From contig JASJZC010000007.1 of the NCBI GenBank assembly GCA_037178855.1, forward strand, positions 6,262,001 to 6,326,000: a stretch of DNA of 64,000 bases. Reading direction: 5' to 3'. The position numbers and the translations under genes are program-made. Below the pieces are notes generated by a model. It did not search any database, was not told the DNA's origin, and was given only the letters and a program-made list of their open reading frames with translations. Shown here in pieces: positions 38,601 through 47,998 of this stretch. This DNA comes from Oscheius sp. JU75. Its lineage: Eukaryota > Nematoda > Chromadorea > Rhabditida > Rhabditidae. How positions within the stretch are numbered: position 1 is the stretch's first letter; every line of letters starts with the position of its first letter.

Positions 38601-38755
38601 CCAAGGATTACTTCACCATTGAGGTCCCTCACGAGGAGAAAGGTCGACAATTTTTCTGATTTCCTTCATAATTTAAAATTTCAGTCCGTTCCTCATCCGG
38701 TGTTCTGTGCCTGCTCAGCAGCATTCTCGGGTTCCTCTTTGTGTATATCTTCTAA
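35666..38755 (+). CDS. GPI-anchored Ig/fibronectin-III cell adhesion protein (RIG-3/NCAM-like)
   Basis: The signal peptide MRWVLLCATVWSLAIAQ is followed by Ig 1 (Cys in EMSCVV, Trp in VGWYKG, YDSGDYFC) and Ig 2 (VVKCHARGNPAPKLSW, VHSGFYSCIGRNEAG). Ig 3 has EIVCTYDGSPDPHLEW and FGDYQCRASNKLGSEQ. One fibronectin type III domain (KYEVQVKARNGLGWG) comes next. The C-terminus is a Ser-rich stop plus hydrophobic tail (SSSGVLCLLSSILGFLFVYI) without a cytoplasmic part, i.e. a GPI-attachment signal. This layout resembles nematode RIG-3 and insect Klingon-type neuronal adhesion proteins; orthology is inferred only. Introns are longer than in the neighbours (for example 36220-36679). One appears to use a GC donor (36805-37057), and an 18-nt microexon lies at 37392-37409. 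A TTTCAG lies 8 nt before the ATG. AATAAA is at 39050-39055. Confidence 0.85.
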
Positions 38756-39049
38756 AGTTACCTTCATTTTCCTCTTGCCGCCATGACCCCTAACATACCT
38801 CCCACTTCTCAAACTTTACTTTCTCTCAGGTCCAGCGGCGTTTGATCAAAAATATGTGTTTCCCCGTTGCCAGTTGTTCGCGAAGAATAGGGTCTAATTT
38901 TGCTTTTTCGCGCTTTTTAGGCACTCTCACTTAATGCTGTCACTTAGAATGCTGGTCTAGCATTTAAAAGTTCTCCTAACTTCCCAAGTTTGTCTTTGAG
39001 CTTGAGTTGTGTCTCTTCTTCCGGTTCTGTCCCCTTCCTACCCCGATCT

Positions 39050-39055
39050 AATAAA
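39050..39055 (+). terminator. Polyadenylation signal of the Ig/FN3 gene
   Basis: AATAAA about 295 nt after the stop. The 38756-39351 gap is mostly pyrimidine-rich 3' UTR and the promoter of the DOMON gene; no other gene is seen in it. Confidence 0.45.
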
Positions 39056-39351
39056 GCCCCCACCTTTTTTTTTGTATTTCAGTCTTGCCACGCGTTTTCA
39101 ATACGTTTGTGATGATTTCTAAAGATTCCACATTGAAATATCACTCTGACTTTAATAAAGATTGGCATATCGTTCCGTTGTTTGGTAATGTCCATTGACA
39201 TGCTAGGTTCCGTGTAGTAGCAGCCTGTAGAAAAAGACAACAATGAAGAAGACGCATGCAGCGCGCTGTAACACAGGTAACGCTCTCCTTCAAGGGGCGT
39301 CACTCGGGACCAAAACTGCCGCCTTCTTTTTGGGGGCACACACTGCCTATC

Positions 39352-40574
39352 ATGGTTCGCTTATTGTTAGCCGTTCTCTTTCTGTCCTTGGGTAAAAACA
39401 TCTACACTGTTACAACAGAAATTTAAAAGTTCAGGCTGCGCTGCCAACCCTTGTACTTTCTCTTACGGTAACTACCATGTCACCTACGGGATGAGAGACG
39501 ACTCTGTACATTTTCGTGTCTCTCTGAGCGGAATCCCACATGGGTATTCTGGCTGGACAGCAATCGGGTTCGGACAGCACATGGTTTCTTTATAATAACC
39601 TAAATAATATGGTTAACCTCAGAGCACTGGAATCGACGTGATCGTCATTCGTCTGATGAATGGAAGAGTTATTGTTACTGATGAGTTTGTGCAAGGATTC
39701 CAGTCCCCTTATCCTGACAGGGTAGGTTCTGAGAGACTGTCCGAAACCCTTTTCTAAATAGCCTTTTTAAAAAATTTTCTATCCGGAGCAGCTTTATTAT
39801 TCGCCTCGAAAACGGCGAAGCTAAACATTTTGTGTAAATAACTTGTCATATTTATCCTCTCGAATATTTGTTTCGAGAGATTTTGCTATCCTACGGTATT
39901 TTTTCCGCCTAATGTGTTATTTTGGTATAGCTTCTCGACGAAGAACAACTGTGTTCACCAAATTCGATGTTATCAGTTCATCGAGTAAGTTTGGCTATTT
40001 GCAAAAACTAGAGTGAATTAGTTTTCTAGCAAATAGCTGGTCAAGGACTAATTGTAACCGGTTATTTTTTGAATAGTTCATTACAGCCCTCTGCTTCTAT
40101 AGCTATAAATCAACACCCCATAAGGCTAAACACGTTTGTCTTTAGGGGGCATAAATGACCCCAAGAAGCAACATTCTCTAAAGCGACGACTTTTTTAAGC
40201 GTCTGTCGCCTGTGGCGAGAAGCCTTTTGCAACGTGTTCAAAGAATGTTTTGCATGCGAGACTATACGTGGTCAAGCGAAAGTTGATTGCGGGAATTATT
40301 AGGAAAAACCGGACCGTCAAGGTTACTAAAGTTAAAAACTGTTTAGGTGAATAATGTGATCACGAGAGAGGCTAGCTGGGCCAATGGACAAGTTGTTGCT
40401 TCTTTTTCGAGACAGTTGAACACCGGAGAATATCCTTATGACGCGTCTTTGGGAGGCTGCTCCAACTGGCTCTTCGCTGCCAACATCAACAGAATGAGCC
40501 CACAAGGACATCTATACCATCATACACAGACCCCGATCTCTCAGACAGTCTGTCTCCAACAATGCCGCGTGTAA
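39352..40574 (+). CDS. Small secreted DOMON-domain protein
   Basis: Four exons. A signal peptide (MVRLLLAVLFLSLG) is interrupted by the first intron at the Gly codon. The rest is essentially one DOMON domain: GWTAIGFGQHM, then GIDVIVIRLMNGRVIVTDEF, then SPYPDR, and after a 600-nt intron SFSRQLNTGEYPYD and WLFAAN. DOMON domains bind haem or sugars and occur in many secreted nematode proteins of unknown ligand. The Met at the end of IGFGQHM and a later His are in the places where haem-binding DOMON proteins carry ligands, but haem binding is only a possibility. Cysteines near both ends (CAANPC, CLQQC) suggest a disulfide-stabilised single-domain protein. The large third intron (about 39724-40346) contains two hairpins. 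AATAAA lies at 40613-40618. Confidence 0.82.
39857..39879. repeat. Hairpin in DOMON intron (8-bp perfect stem)
   Basis: CTCTCGAA and TTCGAGAG are exact inverted copies separated by about 7 nt, within the large DOMON intron. Confidence 0.55.
39993..40037. repeat. Imperfect hairpin in DOMON intron
   Basis: The arms around 39993-40010 and 40018-40037 share GCTATTTGC and AAACTA blocks in inverted orientation, with a small internal mismatch and a short loop. Confidence 0.5.
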
Positions 40575-40612
40575 TCATAATGCTTTATTCATATATCTGT
40601 ACAGAAATTCCC

Positions 40613-40618
40613 AATAAA
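40613..40618 (+). terminator. Polyadenylation signal of DOMON gene
   Basis: AATAAA 39 nt after the DOMON stop. A TTTATT at 40584-40589 is a candidate signal for the convergent SGSM3 gene, so the two 3' ends would overlap. Confidence 0.45.
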
Positions 40619-40792
40619 CTCTAGAACCCGGACTTCAGAAGAGAGATTTGCTAAAGGGAAAGTCTACACGTCAATTGGGGCAACGTTTGCGATGGTTAAC
40701 GATATCGTCAGAACCGTATAGAGATGATAGTTTCTAACGAGATTCTCGAAAACTATGTGACACGTGGAAAATGTACAAATATTTAAAGATCC

Positions 40793-43700
40793 CAACTAAA
40801 TAGACTGTGTTTTACGAGCATGTCTGTCACTCCTTGTTTCAGCGGTTCATCCGTGCTTTGTCTGTCTTGGGAACCAACTGCTGCTGAGACCAGTTTCTTC
40901 TTAGACACATTCAGTAGCTGCAAACTTGTTAAGTGATCAAAGTTAAACTTACTCCTGCTCCAATGATGGTTTTCTTCTTCTTCTTCTCGCTGCCCTCAAT
41001 CTCAAAGTCCATGCTCAGATTGAAAGAGAACTGTGCAAGCAGCCTCAGTTCACATTTGATCTAAACCAGCTAATTGATGAGTACTTATTTTTAATCAAAA
41101 CCTGTCTCCAAGCAGGAGTTCGTATGAAGGCCCAGGAGTGGTAGTACTTGTTGCGAATGTGTTCCTGCTTGAATTGGCTGCACAGCAGTTCGAACCACAA
41201 GTGAAGACATTGTTCATTTACACCTAACGCTAATAGGGATCTTAAAACCGGCGCCTTTTCTTCCCTAGGACACAGTTCACCTTAGTTTGATGTCTGGGTG
41301 GGCACTGACGTCATTGTGTGAATCGTTGATTTGTTGAACCGAACGAAACAGCAGCTCTTCGGCAGTAAGTATTTTGCCGTCTTGGTCCAATTTGAAGGTG
41401 TTACAGAGTGTCAGACGGGAATAGACGGCATTCAGGTGTCCTTCAACGATGTGGTTAGCTATCTCTTCTGAAATAAACCTTGCTGTGTTGTTCCATTTTA
41501 ATGTCCAACAACAATTTGAATCACTTACCTATGAACAGCCATGGATGATAGGACGTTGACGGATAGATAACACTTTCCCGTATTCCATGATCCATAATTT
41601 GTCGGAAACTATTTGCTAGTCGTCCTGGGTAAACGCGATACAAAAAGCAAGCAACTGTTCCACCTCTGATGTATTCCGTGATTTCGGGACAGACCATCTC
41701 ATCACCGTAAACTGTGTAGTTCTTCCCTCGTTCATCCACAACTTCAACAAATTTTGCAGGAAACCACCCTCGTAGTCCGTTTACTTCTCCAACCCAACAA
41801 TGTTCATCTTTCTCACAGATGACGGTAATCAGGTCGTTTTTCCTGTAATTTCCTGATAAAACAGTATGAAGAAAAAGTAACCTGAAGCCCAGCTCATCTT
41901 CGTCTTGTCTTGCAAAATCCAAAAGCGCTCTTGCTCGTTTTCTTCCTTCTCTCCGACCTGCCAAGAAGTTTGCCTCATCTTTTGAATGCGATTCAGGGCT
42001 ATAGTCAGCCTAAAAGAAATAATAAAAGCTTTAAAGATAACTTTACCTGAGTATTGATGTTCATTTCCATTTTATCGTCGCAGTTAATGAAATATCTGCA
42101 TATTTGAGAGACTGACTCTTTGAGGTCAACCATGATTTCCGTTTGACGGACATTTTTCGATTTTGGATCGTTGTCGACCTGAAAATCATAACAGTATTTT
42201 GAGCGTTCACTTTATAGCAACGATCTCGACAACAGCCGAACAGCATATATTGAAAAATGCGCGCTATTGAAGTAGCGACACCGCCAACAGAATTGTTCTC
42301 ACGCTCCCACAGCGATTAATGTTGTTTCACTTTCTCTCACCGACTCTTTTGAGTGGAATATCTGCTTTATGATGCTCTTGGATCTTGCCAACTTCCTCTT
42401 CTGCATCGTCTGCTTAGGTAGATTGGTATTTGTGGCAGTATTGACTATCATTCCCTGGTCTGCCATCAAAATAGCCTAAAAAGATCTTGAAGAAATTTAC
42501 GCAAAACTGCACCTGATGCTTTTTCCGCAGTTCGGCCACAACATGGTCAGTGATTGTGAATTCGAAGGAAGTCATATACTCGGCCAGTTGGTCAATCGAT
42601 TCAATCTAAAATACGGGTGTGAATTTTTGCCAAATGGTGATACTTGAGCTGGAATTTGGCTGAGCGCATTGAACACGTCAGCCGAGGACTGCGTCGATCT
42701 ACCAAGCTCCACAATTCCATCTTCTTTCATTTTGAAAAGCGAGATCAGAAGCTAAAATCAGAAGTTAAAGTTAAAGAAGTTTCCAAGTTATTACCCGAAA
42801 AACGGCCGTGCACCCGTAAAGAAAAAGTAGATCCCAGACTCGAAGCAGTACTCGTATTGGTAATACTGATGCAAACATTGAAAGCAGCCAGTTAACTGTT
42901 ATTAAGCTCATCTGAATTTTTTCTAGAAACAAAGCTTTTAGACCTACCTCAACATCCAGTTCTTCTACACACCTACTAAGATCGTTAACGTGAGTTTTTA
43001 CCAACTGTCGAGTTACTCGTTCATCAGCCTAAAGTTGTACCACAAGTAAGCAGAGCATAGTATTTTACTTGTACTCCAAGCTGCGTTTGACTGTAGAAGT
43101 TTGGAGGTAGAATGTCTTCCACAAGAGCTGCCATAATCCAAAATGTTGTTTCTTCGGAACATATAAGCAGCAAGTTGGCAGCAATGACACCTGGGGGAAG
43201 ATTGTGTACTACTACCAAATTATCTTACCCATTCCATCAGAGTAACCAATGTCCGGGTAGAGAAAGACTATAGACTTCAAGATTCGCCTCAAAGTATCTA
43301 TTCCGTTCGAGTTTTTCCTTCGAAAACAGACATTATTGGGAAGTGTTCTCAGTAAGCTTCTTTCAATTTGTACACCTGAAGAATACATGAAAAAGAAGAC
43401 TTACTTACCTATAGATGGCTTGTCCAGAGCTGATTGTCTCAAGACATCTTCATAGGAATACGGAATCTCCTTCTTCTTTTTCATTCCTCCACTAAGACGA
43501 AACCATAGATACGGTCGCATAGAATGGGGAATACCTAGTTTTTTTTAAATATTAGAAGACAAATATAAGCATACCTCCATACTTCACAAGTTCTTCCAAC
43601 TTGTCTCTATTCAGTTTATCGACATCCACTTGAGACCACTTCAGTCCCAGCTTGACATCGCTGTGTGAATTCTCAAGCAAAGATATAAATTTCAACCTGG

Positions 43701-44148
43701 AATGGCAGTCATAAAGCAAACATCGGTTGGGGAAGACAAACTTGTGAGCGCCGTCTTCCAGACTCTTACTGCTGCCAGGTGTTGACGGCTCTCCCTGAGA
43801 GTTGAATCCAAAATCGTCAAATCTCGAAGAGCACAGTTAAAATAAAGTCCAATACTTACTTTTCATTTGGGTCCTCGAAATATGAGGGAAGAATAGTAGT
43901 TGTTACAGCGGACAATGGTCTTCCATCCAAAGAAAAAATAGATTCATGCACGGCAGAGTCAGACTAGAGCAGGTAAACATTAGTCAATGAAGGTTTACCT
44001 CTTTAGAAGTTTCAGCTATTTTTCGTGCTTGAGGCACGTAACCGTTATCTTCATCGTCACTAACTACTGCGTCAGCATATTTGGCATCGGATCCTAGAGC
44101 CCTTTTGATAAAATTGTGGGTTCACTTACCATGTTTATATTTAGCCAT
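40793..44148 (-). CDS. SGSM3: SGSM3 orthologue: TBC - SH3 - RUN Rab-pathway protein
   Basis: Minus-strand many-exon gene. N-terminal MAKYKHGSDAKYADAV is followed by an acidic stretch and a TBC domain: GGIPHSMRPYLWFRLSG, IERSLLRTLPNNVCF, FLYPDIGYSDGMGVIAANLL, FWIMAALVEDILPPNF and LPIRVLLRVWDLLFLYG. The SH3 domain follows (RARALLDFARQDEDELGF, KNDLITVICEKDEHCWVGE, NGLRGWFPAKFVEV). The C-terminus is RUN-like (VYSRLTLCNTFKLDQDGK, GVTDMLVKHSLFSWDL). Order and local sequence match vertebrate SGSM3/RUTBC3, which acts on Rab/Rap membrane traffic and binds connexin or merlin in vertebrates. Two GAP motifs are altered: the YxQ glutamine finger reads YSD (43236-43244), and IxxDxxR reads IERSLLR (43344-43367), with the Arg kept. 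RabGAP activity by the dual-finger mechanism is therefore doubtful. A 309-nt gap separates it from the upstream TMPPE-like gene on the same strand. Confidence 0.9.
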
Positions 44149-44457
44149 AAACAGATATTCAACAGAAGCCGGAAGACACTAAAACAAGATCATTTAGGAA
44201 ATTTATTGCAACAAAAAAAACGAGACAAGACTAAAATGGGCAGCTTGATTTTAACTCTGGAAGCATCAGAATTCATATGGCATCTGCGTGGGAAAATGAG
44301 CACGTCCAGTAATGATTCCAGGGAGGCCGCGCCGCATACGCCTCGCTTGGTTGAAGCTGTCGATAAGCGTAAAAGCCTGAAGTGCCAGGAAAAGAGGAAA
44401 TGAGCCCGTAAGGAATGGACAATGACCCGATAATGGTAGGACTACTACGTATTTTGA
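44149..44457. other. Short gap between SGSM3 and TMPPE-like genes
   Basis: Both genes lie on the minus strand. The plus-strand frame crossing this gap is domain-free and taken as chance. The gap presumably holds the 3' UTR of the TMPPE-like gene and the SGSM3 promoter. Confidence 0.5.
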
Positions 44458-46173
44458 CTAGACTCGTAGTACGGGCACAATATCAATGTCGATAATCTCA
44501 CAAGCTCCGAACATTTTGATTGGGGGACCGAAAAAGTTCACTCCGGCTGATACATAGACGTAGGCACCGGTTCCAGTGTGCTGGTATAGCCCTCTGAAAG
44601 CATTTTATTGTTTGCGACATCGTGCTCTCTACCTTGTGAAGACGTTGGCTATGTACACAATTGGAGCGAGAACATACATCTGACCGCCATGTGTGTGACC
44701 TGCAATCAAATTGATGAGCCAATACTTTCTAATGGATACCTGATAAGATGAGGTCGACTTTGTTGCTGACCAATGGGTCGTTTAACACGATTCCGGCAGC
44801 GTTCGGCTGATGTGCAAGCAGAATAACGGAATCGCTTTGATTGCAGCCTCCAAGAGCTCGCTTTGAATCCATTCCATGGCCAATGAAACTGCAGTTTATG
44901 GGTTGAAGCAAAATCATGGTTCTTACTGAGATCGTGCCGCGAACAGATCGTCTGTACCGGCTACACAAACGATGTTCTCTTCATACTTGAATCGGGAGAA
45001 CTCGTTATGTAGTACGGTAATGTTGCAGTTTCTCAGGAACTGGAACCATTCATCCACATTACCATGCATGTACTCGTGATTACCTGATACGTAATATCCA
45101 AAAACATAGACTATATCTTACCGGTAGCAAAGAAAACTCCAATTTTAGGCTTCAGATCGCAAAGAGGCTGAGCTGCATCTTTCAAGTCCCTCACAAACCC
45201 ATCTGCCAAATCTCCGGAAATAGCGACGATATCTGCAATCCGATTATGTGTGATTCACACAAAGCACAAAGCACACAAAGTGTACGTACCTGGCTTAAGC
45301 TGGTTCGTGAGTTCCACAATTCGTTCCATTCTGTGTCTTCCAACTGTTGGACCCATGTGGATATCTGATAAGAGAGCTACTTTGAAGGGATGTGTATTCT
45401 CAGAAAACTTCTGAAACAAAACTTTTCAGTTGTTCAGTATATCATACCCTCATCGGAACTGTCACTTTTGTGTACACTGGATCTCTGAATGTCGAATATA
45501 GTCCTCCCAAAATGAAGAGTACAGCACAAAACGCCGCCATTAAAGAGTACTGATCTCTGCTTGACGTGATGTGACTGAACACACTAATGTTGAAATTTTG
45601 TGACTTGGCGTACAAACCTGTTCGTCTGAGGAAAGAGTCCAATTTTCAAAAATCCACTGCTAATAAGATGAATAGCATCTGCCAAAAGAAGGAACAAGGC
45701 GACGTGTAGATACAGAGCCAAAGCTGTCAGACTCATCACGGCGAGAATATGAGGATTGGTTCCTCAAACAAGCTCAAAAAGAAAGGAAAATGATACCTAC
45801 CTATTAAAATAAAGTAGAATGCGAATGAAACGTGAGCTAGAGCCAAAAACATGAAGATTGCAGCCTTTGCTACATCTTGAATGCATATCGTCCGCCACCG
45901 TAGCCTTGCCGGTGCGACACTGGTAGGGTCGAAGATTCTAATAAGGGGACCTTTATTTAAATCAATCGTTACTTACCGTACTGCTGAACTCAGTCTCTTC
46001 CAGATATAGTAAGAAGACCCCAGCATTAGGCATTCCCACAATGTAATATGATGCATTCGGACTAGACGGTAGTAAGCGACTCCGTGCCAAGACTTTCGGA
46101 GTACAATGAATACCGCTTGGATGGCTAGAATGATTCCTAGAACCACTAGTCTACTAGGAGAGCATCGGGACAT
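44458..46173 (-). CDS. TMPPE: Multi-pass membrane calcineurin-like metallophosphoesterase
   Basis: Minus-strand gene with several N-terminal membrane helices (RLVVLGIILAIQAVFIVL, IFMFLALAHVSFAFYFILIG, ALALYLHVALFLLLADAI, AAFCAVLFILGGLYS). A complete metallophosphoesterase domain follows, with metal-ligand motifs in order: LLSDIHMGPTVG, ISGDLADG, FATGNHEYMHG, ILLAHQPN and LSGHTHGGQMY. The final GHTHGG motif is assembled across an intron. The architecture matches vertebrate TMPPE and the bacterial YkuE-like family; the substrate is unknown. The start at 46173 gives MSRCSPSRLVVLG, leading straight into the first helix. An in-frame ATG at 46245 would add 24 polar residues and is a less likely start. 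One intron contains a short ACAAAGC-type repeat near 45.26 kb. All catalytic motifs are intact, so an active enzyme is expected. Confidence 0.88.
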
Positions 46174-47108
46174 GATTTGACAGCTGTGGGAACTGCTCAC
46201 ATTTGAAGAGGCTGGCTCTGCTGACTTGCGAATAGTTATCGGCATCCAACAATCGTGTCGGGGCCCAGTCTCCTATTGATACTTGACTATAAGTCAAACC
46301 TGTAATACTCACTTTTAGACATTTCCAAGGCAAAAGAAAATGTGGAGAAGGGCAATATAGCAATACCAATCGACTATGCCGCCTGGTCGGCACTTTTATT
46401 GAGCTCCGAGTCATCCATTGCTAAGAAACTCTCGTAGGAGCAAAAGCAATAACTTTCTTTTTACAATTAATCAAAACAGTAGCTTGCTAACTCAAAAAGT
46501 TTCTTTTTACATTAGTTTGACTTGTCTTGACAGAAAAGTCCACACACATTGTCAAGTGGTATCCCAGATTAGAGTTGACTTGTGTCGCAGACGGACGCCT
46601 CTTGCAAATTGTAAAGGTAGGATATGAAACATGTAGAAGAAGATTTGGACACTTAAATAGCATTGCAGTTTTCGCCATTATAATGGTACAAGTATAAGCG
46701 GTGGATGTTCTTCTATTTATCCGTCCGTGAAAGAACGCCCAACAGTTCAAAAAGTTTCACACTCAAAATGGAGAGAGATAGAGATACTATACTATCCTTG
46801 GGACACGCCTTCTTCAATGAAAGTTTGTAAAACGTGATTTACTTTGATGTGCATTGAGAAATAGTTGACTAAGACTTTGAGTTTCACGAGTTAGGGAAGG
46901 TTCAGTAGAAAACCTGTTGTTTTCAACATGAGACTGATGTGTTGATCTACTACTGTGAACTGGACCAGTTTTTTGACACGTCATGCCCAGAAAAACTAGG
47001 TTGGAACTACTTTTATTATATTAGATAATCTTCTCTAGTAAAAACTAGTTAAGAAAGAATTGGTATGATACTGTTAGGGTATCAGATAGTAAATCTGCTT
47101 TTCCGTAG
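46174..47108. other. Gap upstream of TMPPE-like gene
   Basis: A small plus-strand ATG frame at 46768-46827 (starting MERDRDTILS) could be an initiating exon of the tentative gene that follows, but no clean junction was found. Otherwise nothing is recognised. Confidence 0.3.
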
Positions 47109-47861
47109 GAGTTCTGTCCGAGCTGTGCAAGCTGAAATGCGGTAATGTTTGAAACCGAAAAGTATTTCTCACACAATTCTAAACGAAAAGCGTACACATT
47201 AGCATAAGGTTATTTATATCAGGGAACCATATCTGCCTTCCAGTTTTTAAGCGATTGAGAAGCGAAGTCCAAGTGAAGAGGTGCCTTGCGAGAACCACAG
47301 ACAGTGCAGAATTCGGTACTCTTCTACTGTCAGAGGTTGCCACAACTTGCACAGTCTGAAAAAAGTTTTTCTCTAATTCCTGATGCAACATACACAGTGA
47401 ATTCAGGACAGATCAGACATTAATTGTGTCTAGAGTTGTACCCAGCTCTGGAAAAAACTACATGAGAATGAGTATCTGAAAAAGAAGAACGGGGACGTGA
47501 ATAGGACTACTCAGAAATTGATTGTTTGTTAAACTCTAGTGAGCCTCGTCAAGCCGGAGTTATCACAGGTTTCCATAGAAATCTTCGGAGGCGCCGCATG
47601 GAGCAGCTTAGACAAGATATATTGGTCGCAGTCTTAAAGCAAAGCAAACTATACGGATTTTTAGATGAAGCCCCTTAATGAACGGCTGGATAATGACACA
47701 GAAAAGTGAGCAGAGAATGTACATGCTCGATTAGCAGGCAATGGGTCCAAAAGTGAAGCCGGAGGGTACTCGCCAGGTTTACAACTACATCCTTGTTGAT
47801 TCCCACAGCCGCCGGCAGCAGGTGGCATTCCTCTTGGCTCCTTGTAACAAAAACGTGTTAA
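47109..47861 (+). CDS. Tentative small spliced gene, possibly MIX23/CCDC58-like
   Basis: Six putative plus-strand exons keep one frame: 47109-47141, 47209-47353, 47434-47471, 47540-47624, 47665-47705 and 47777-47861, ending in TAA. The initiating exon is not identified. The conceptual product is basic and helical, with VFKRLRSEVQVKRCLARTTD, SCTQLWKKLHEN, a run ending NLRRRRMEQLRQDIL and then MKPLNERLDNDTEKF. The SCxQLWxxL block and the following NLRxxRxxxL helix loosely resemble MIX23 (CCDC58), a small mitochondrial intermembrane-space protein. The similarity is weak and judged by eye. Acceptors were chosen partly to keep the frame, so the model is provisional. It lies between two minus-strand genes, tail-to-tail with the TXNDC11-like gene. 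Confidence 0.35.
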
Positions 47862-47998
47862 AACAATAGCCGGCTATTCTTTTAAGTTCATTAAGAGCAC
47901 CAACATGGAGCAATTTTTATCACAATTTAACAACCCCGCAATGAGAAACCCTAATATACATATACACTGAGTCATTCGGCAAGAAAAGATCATAAATA

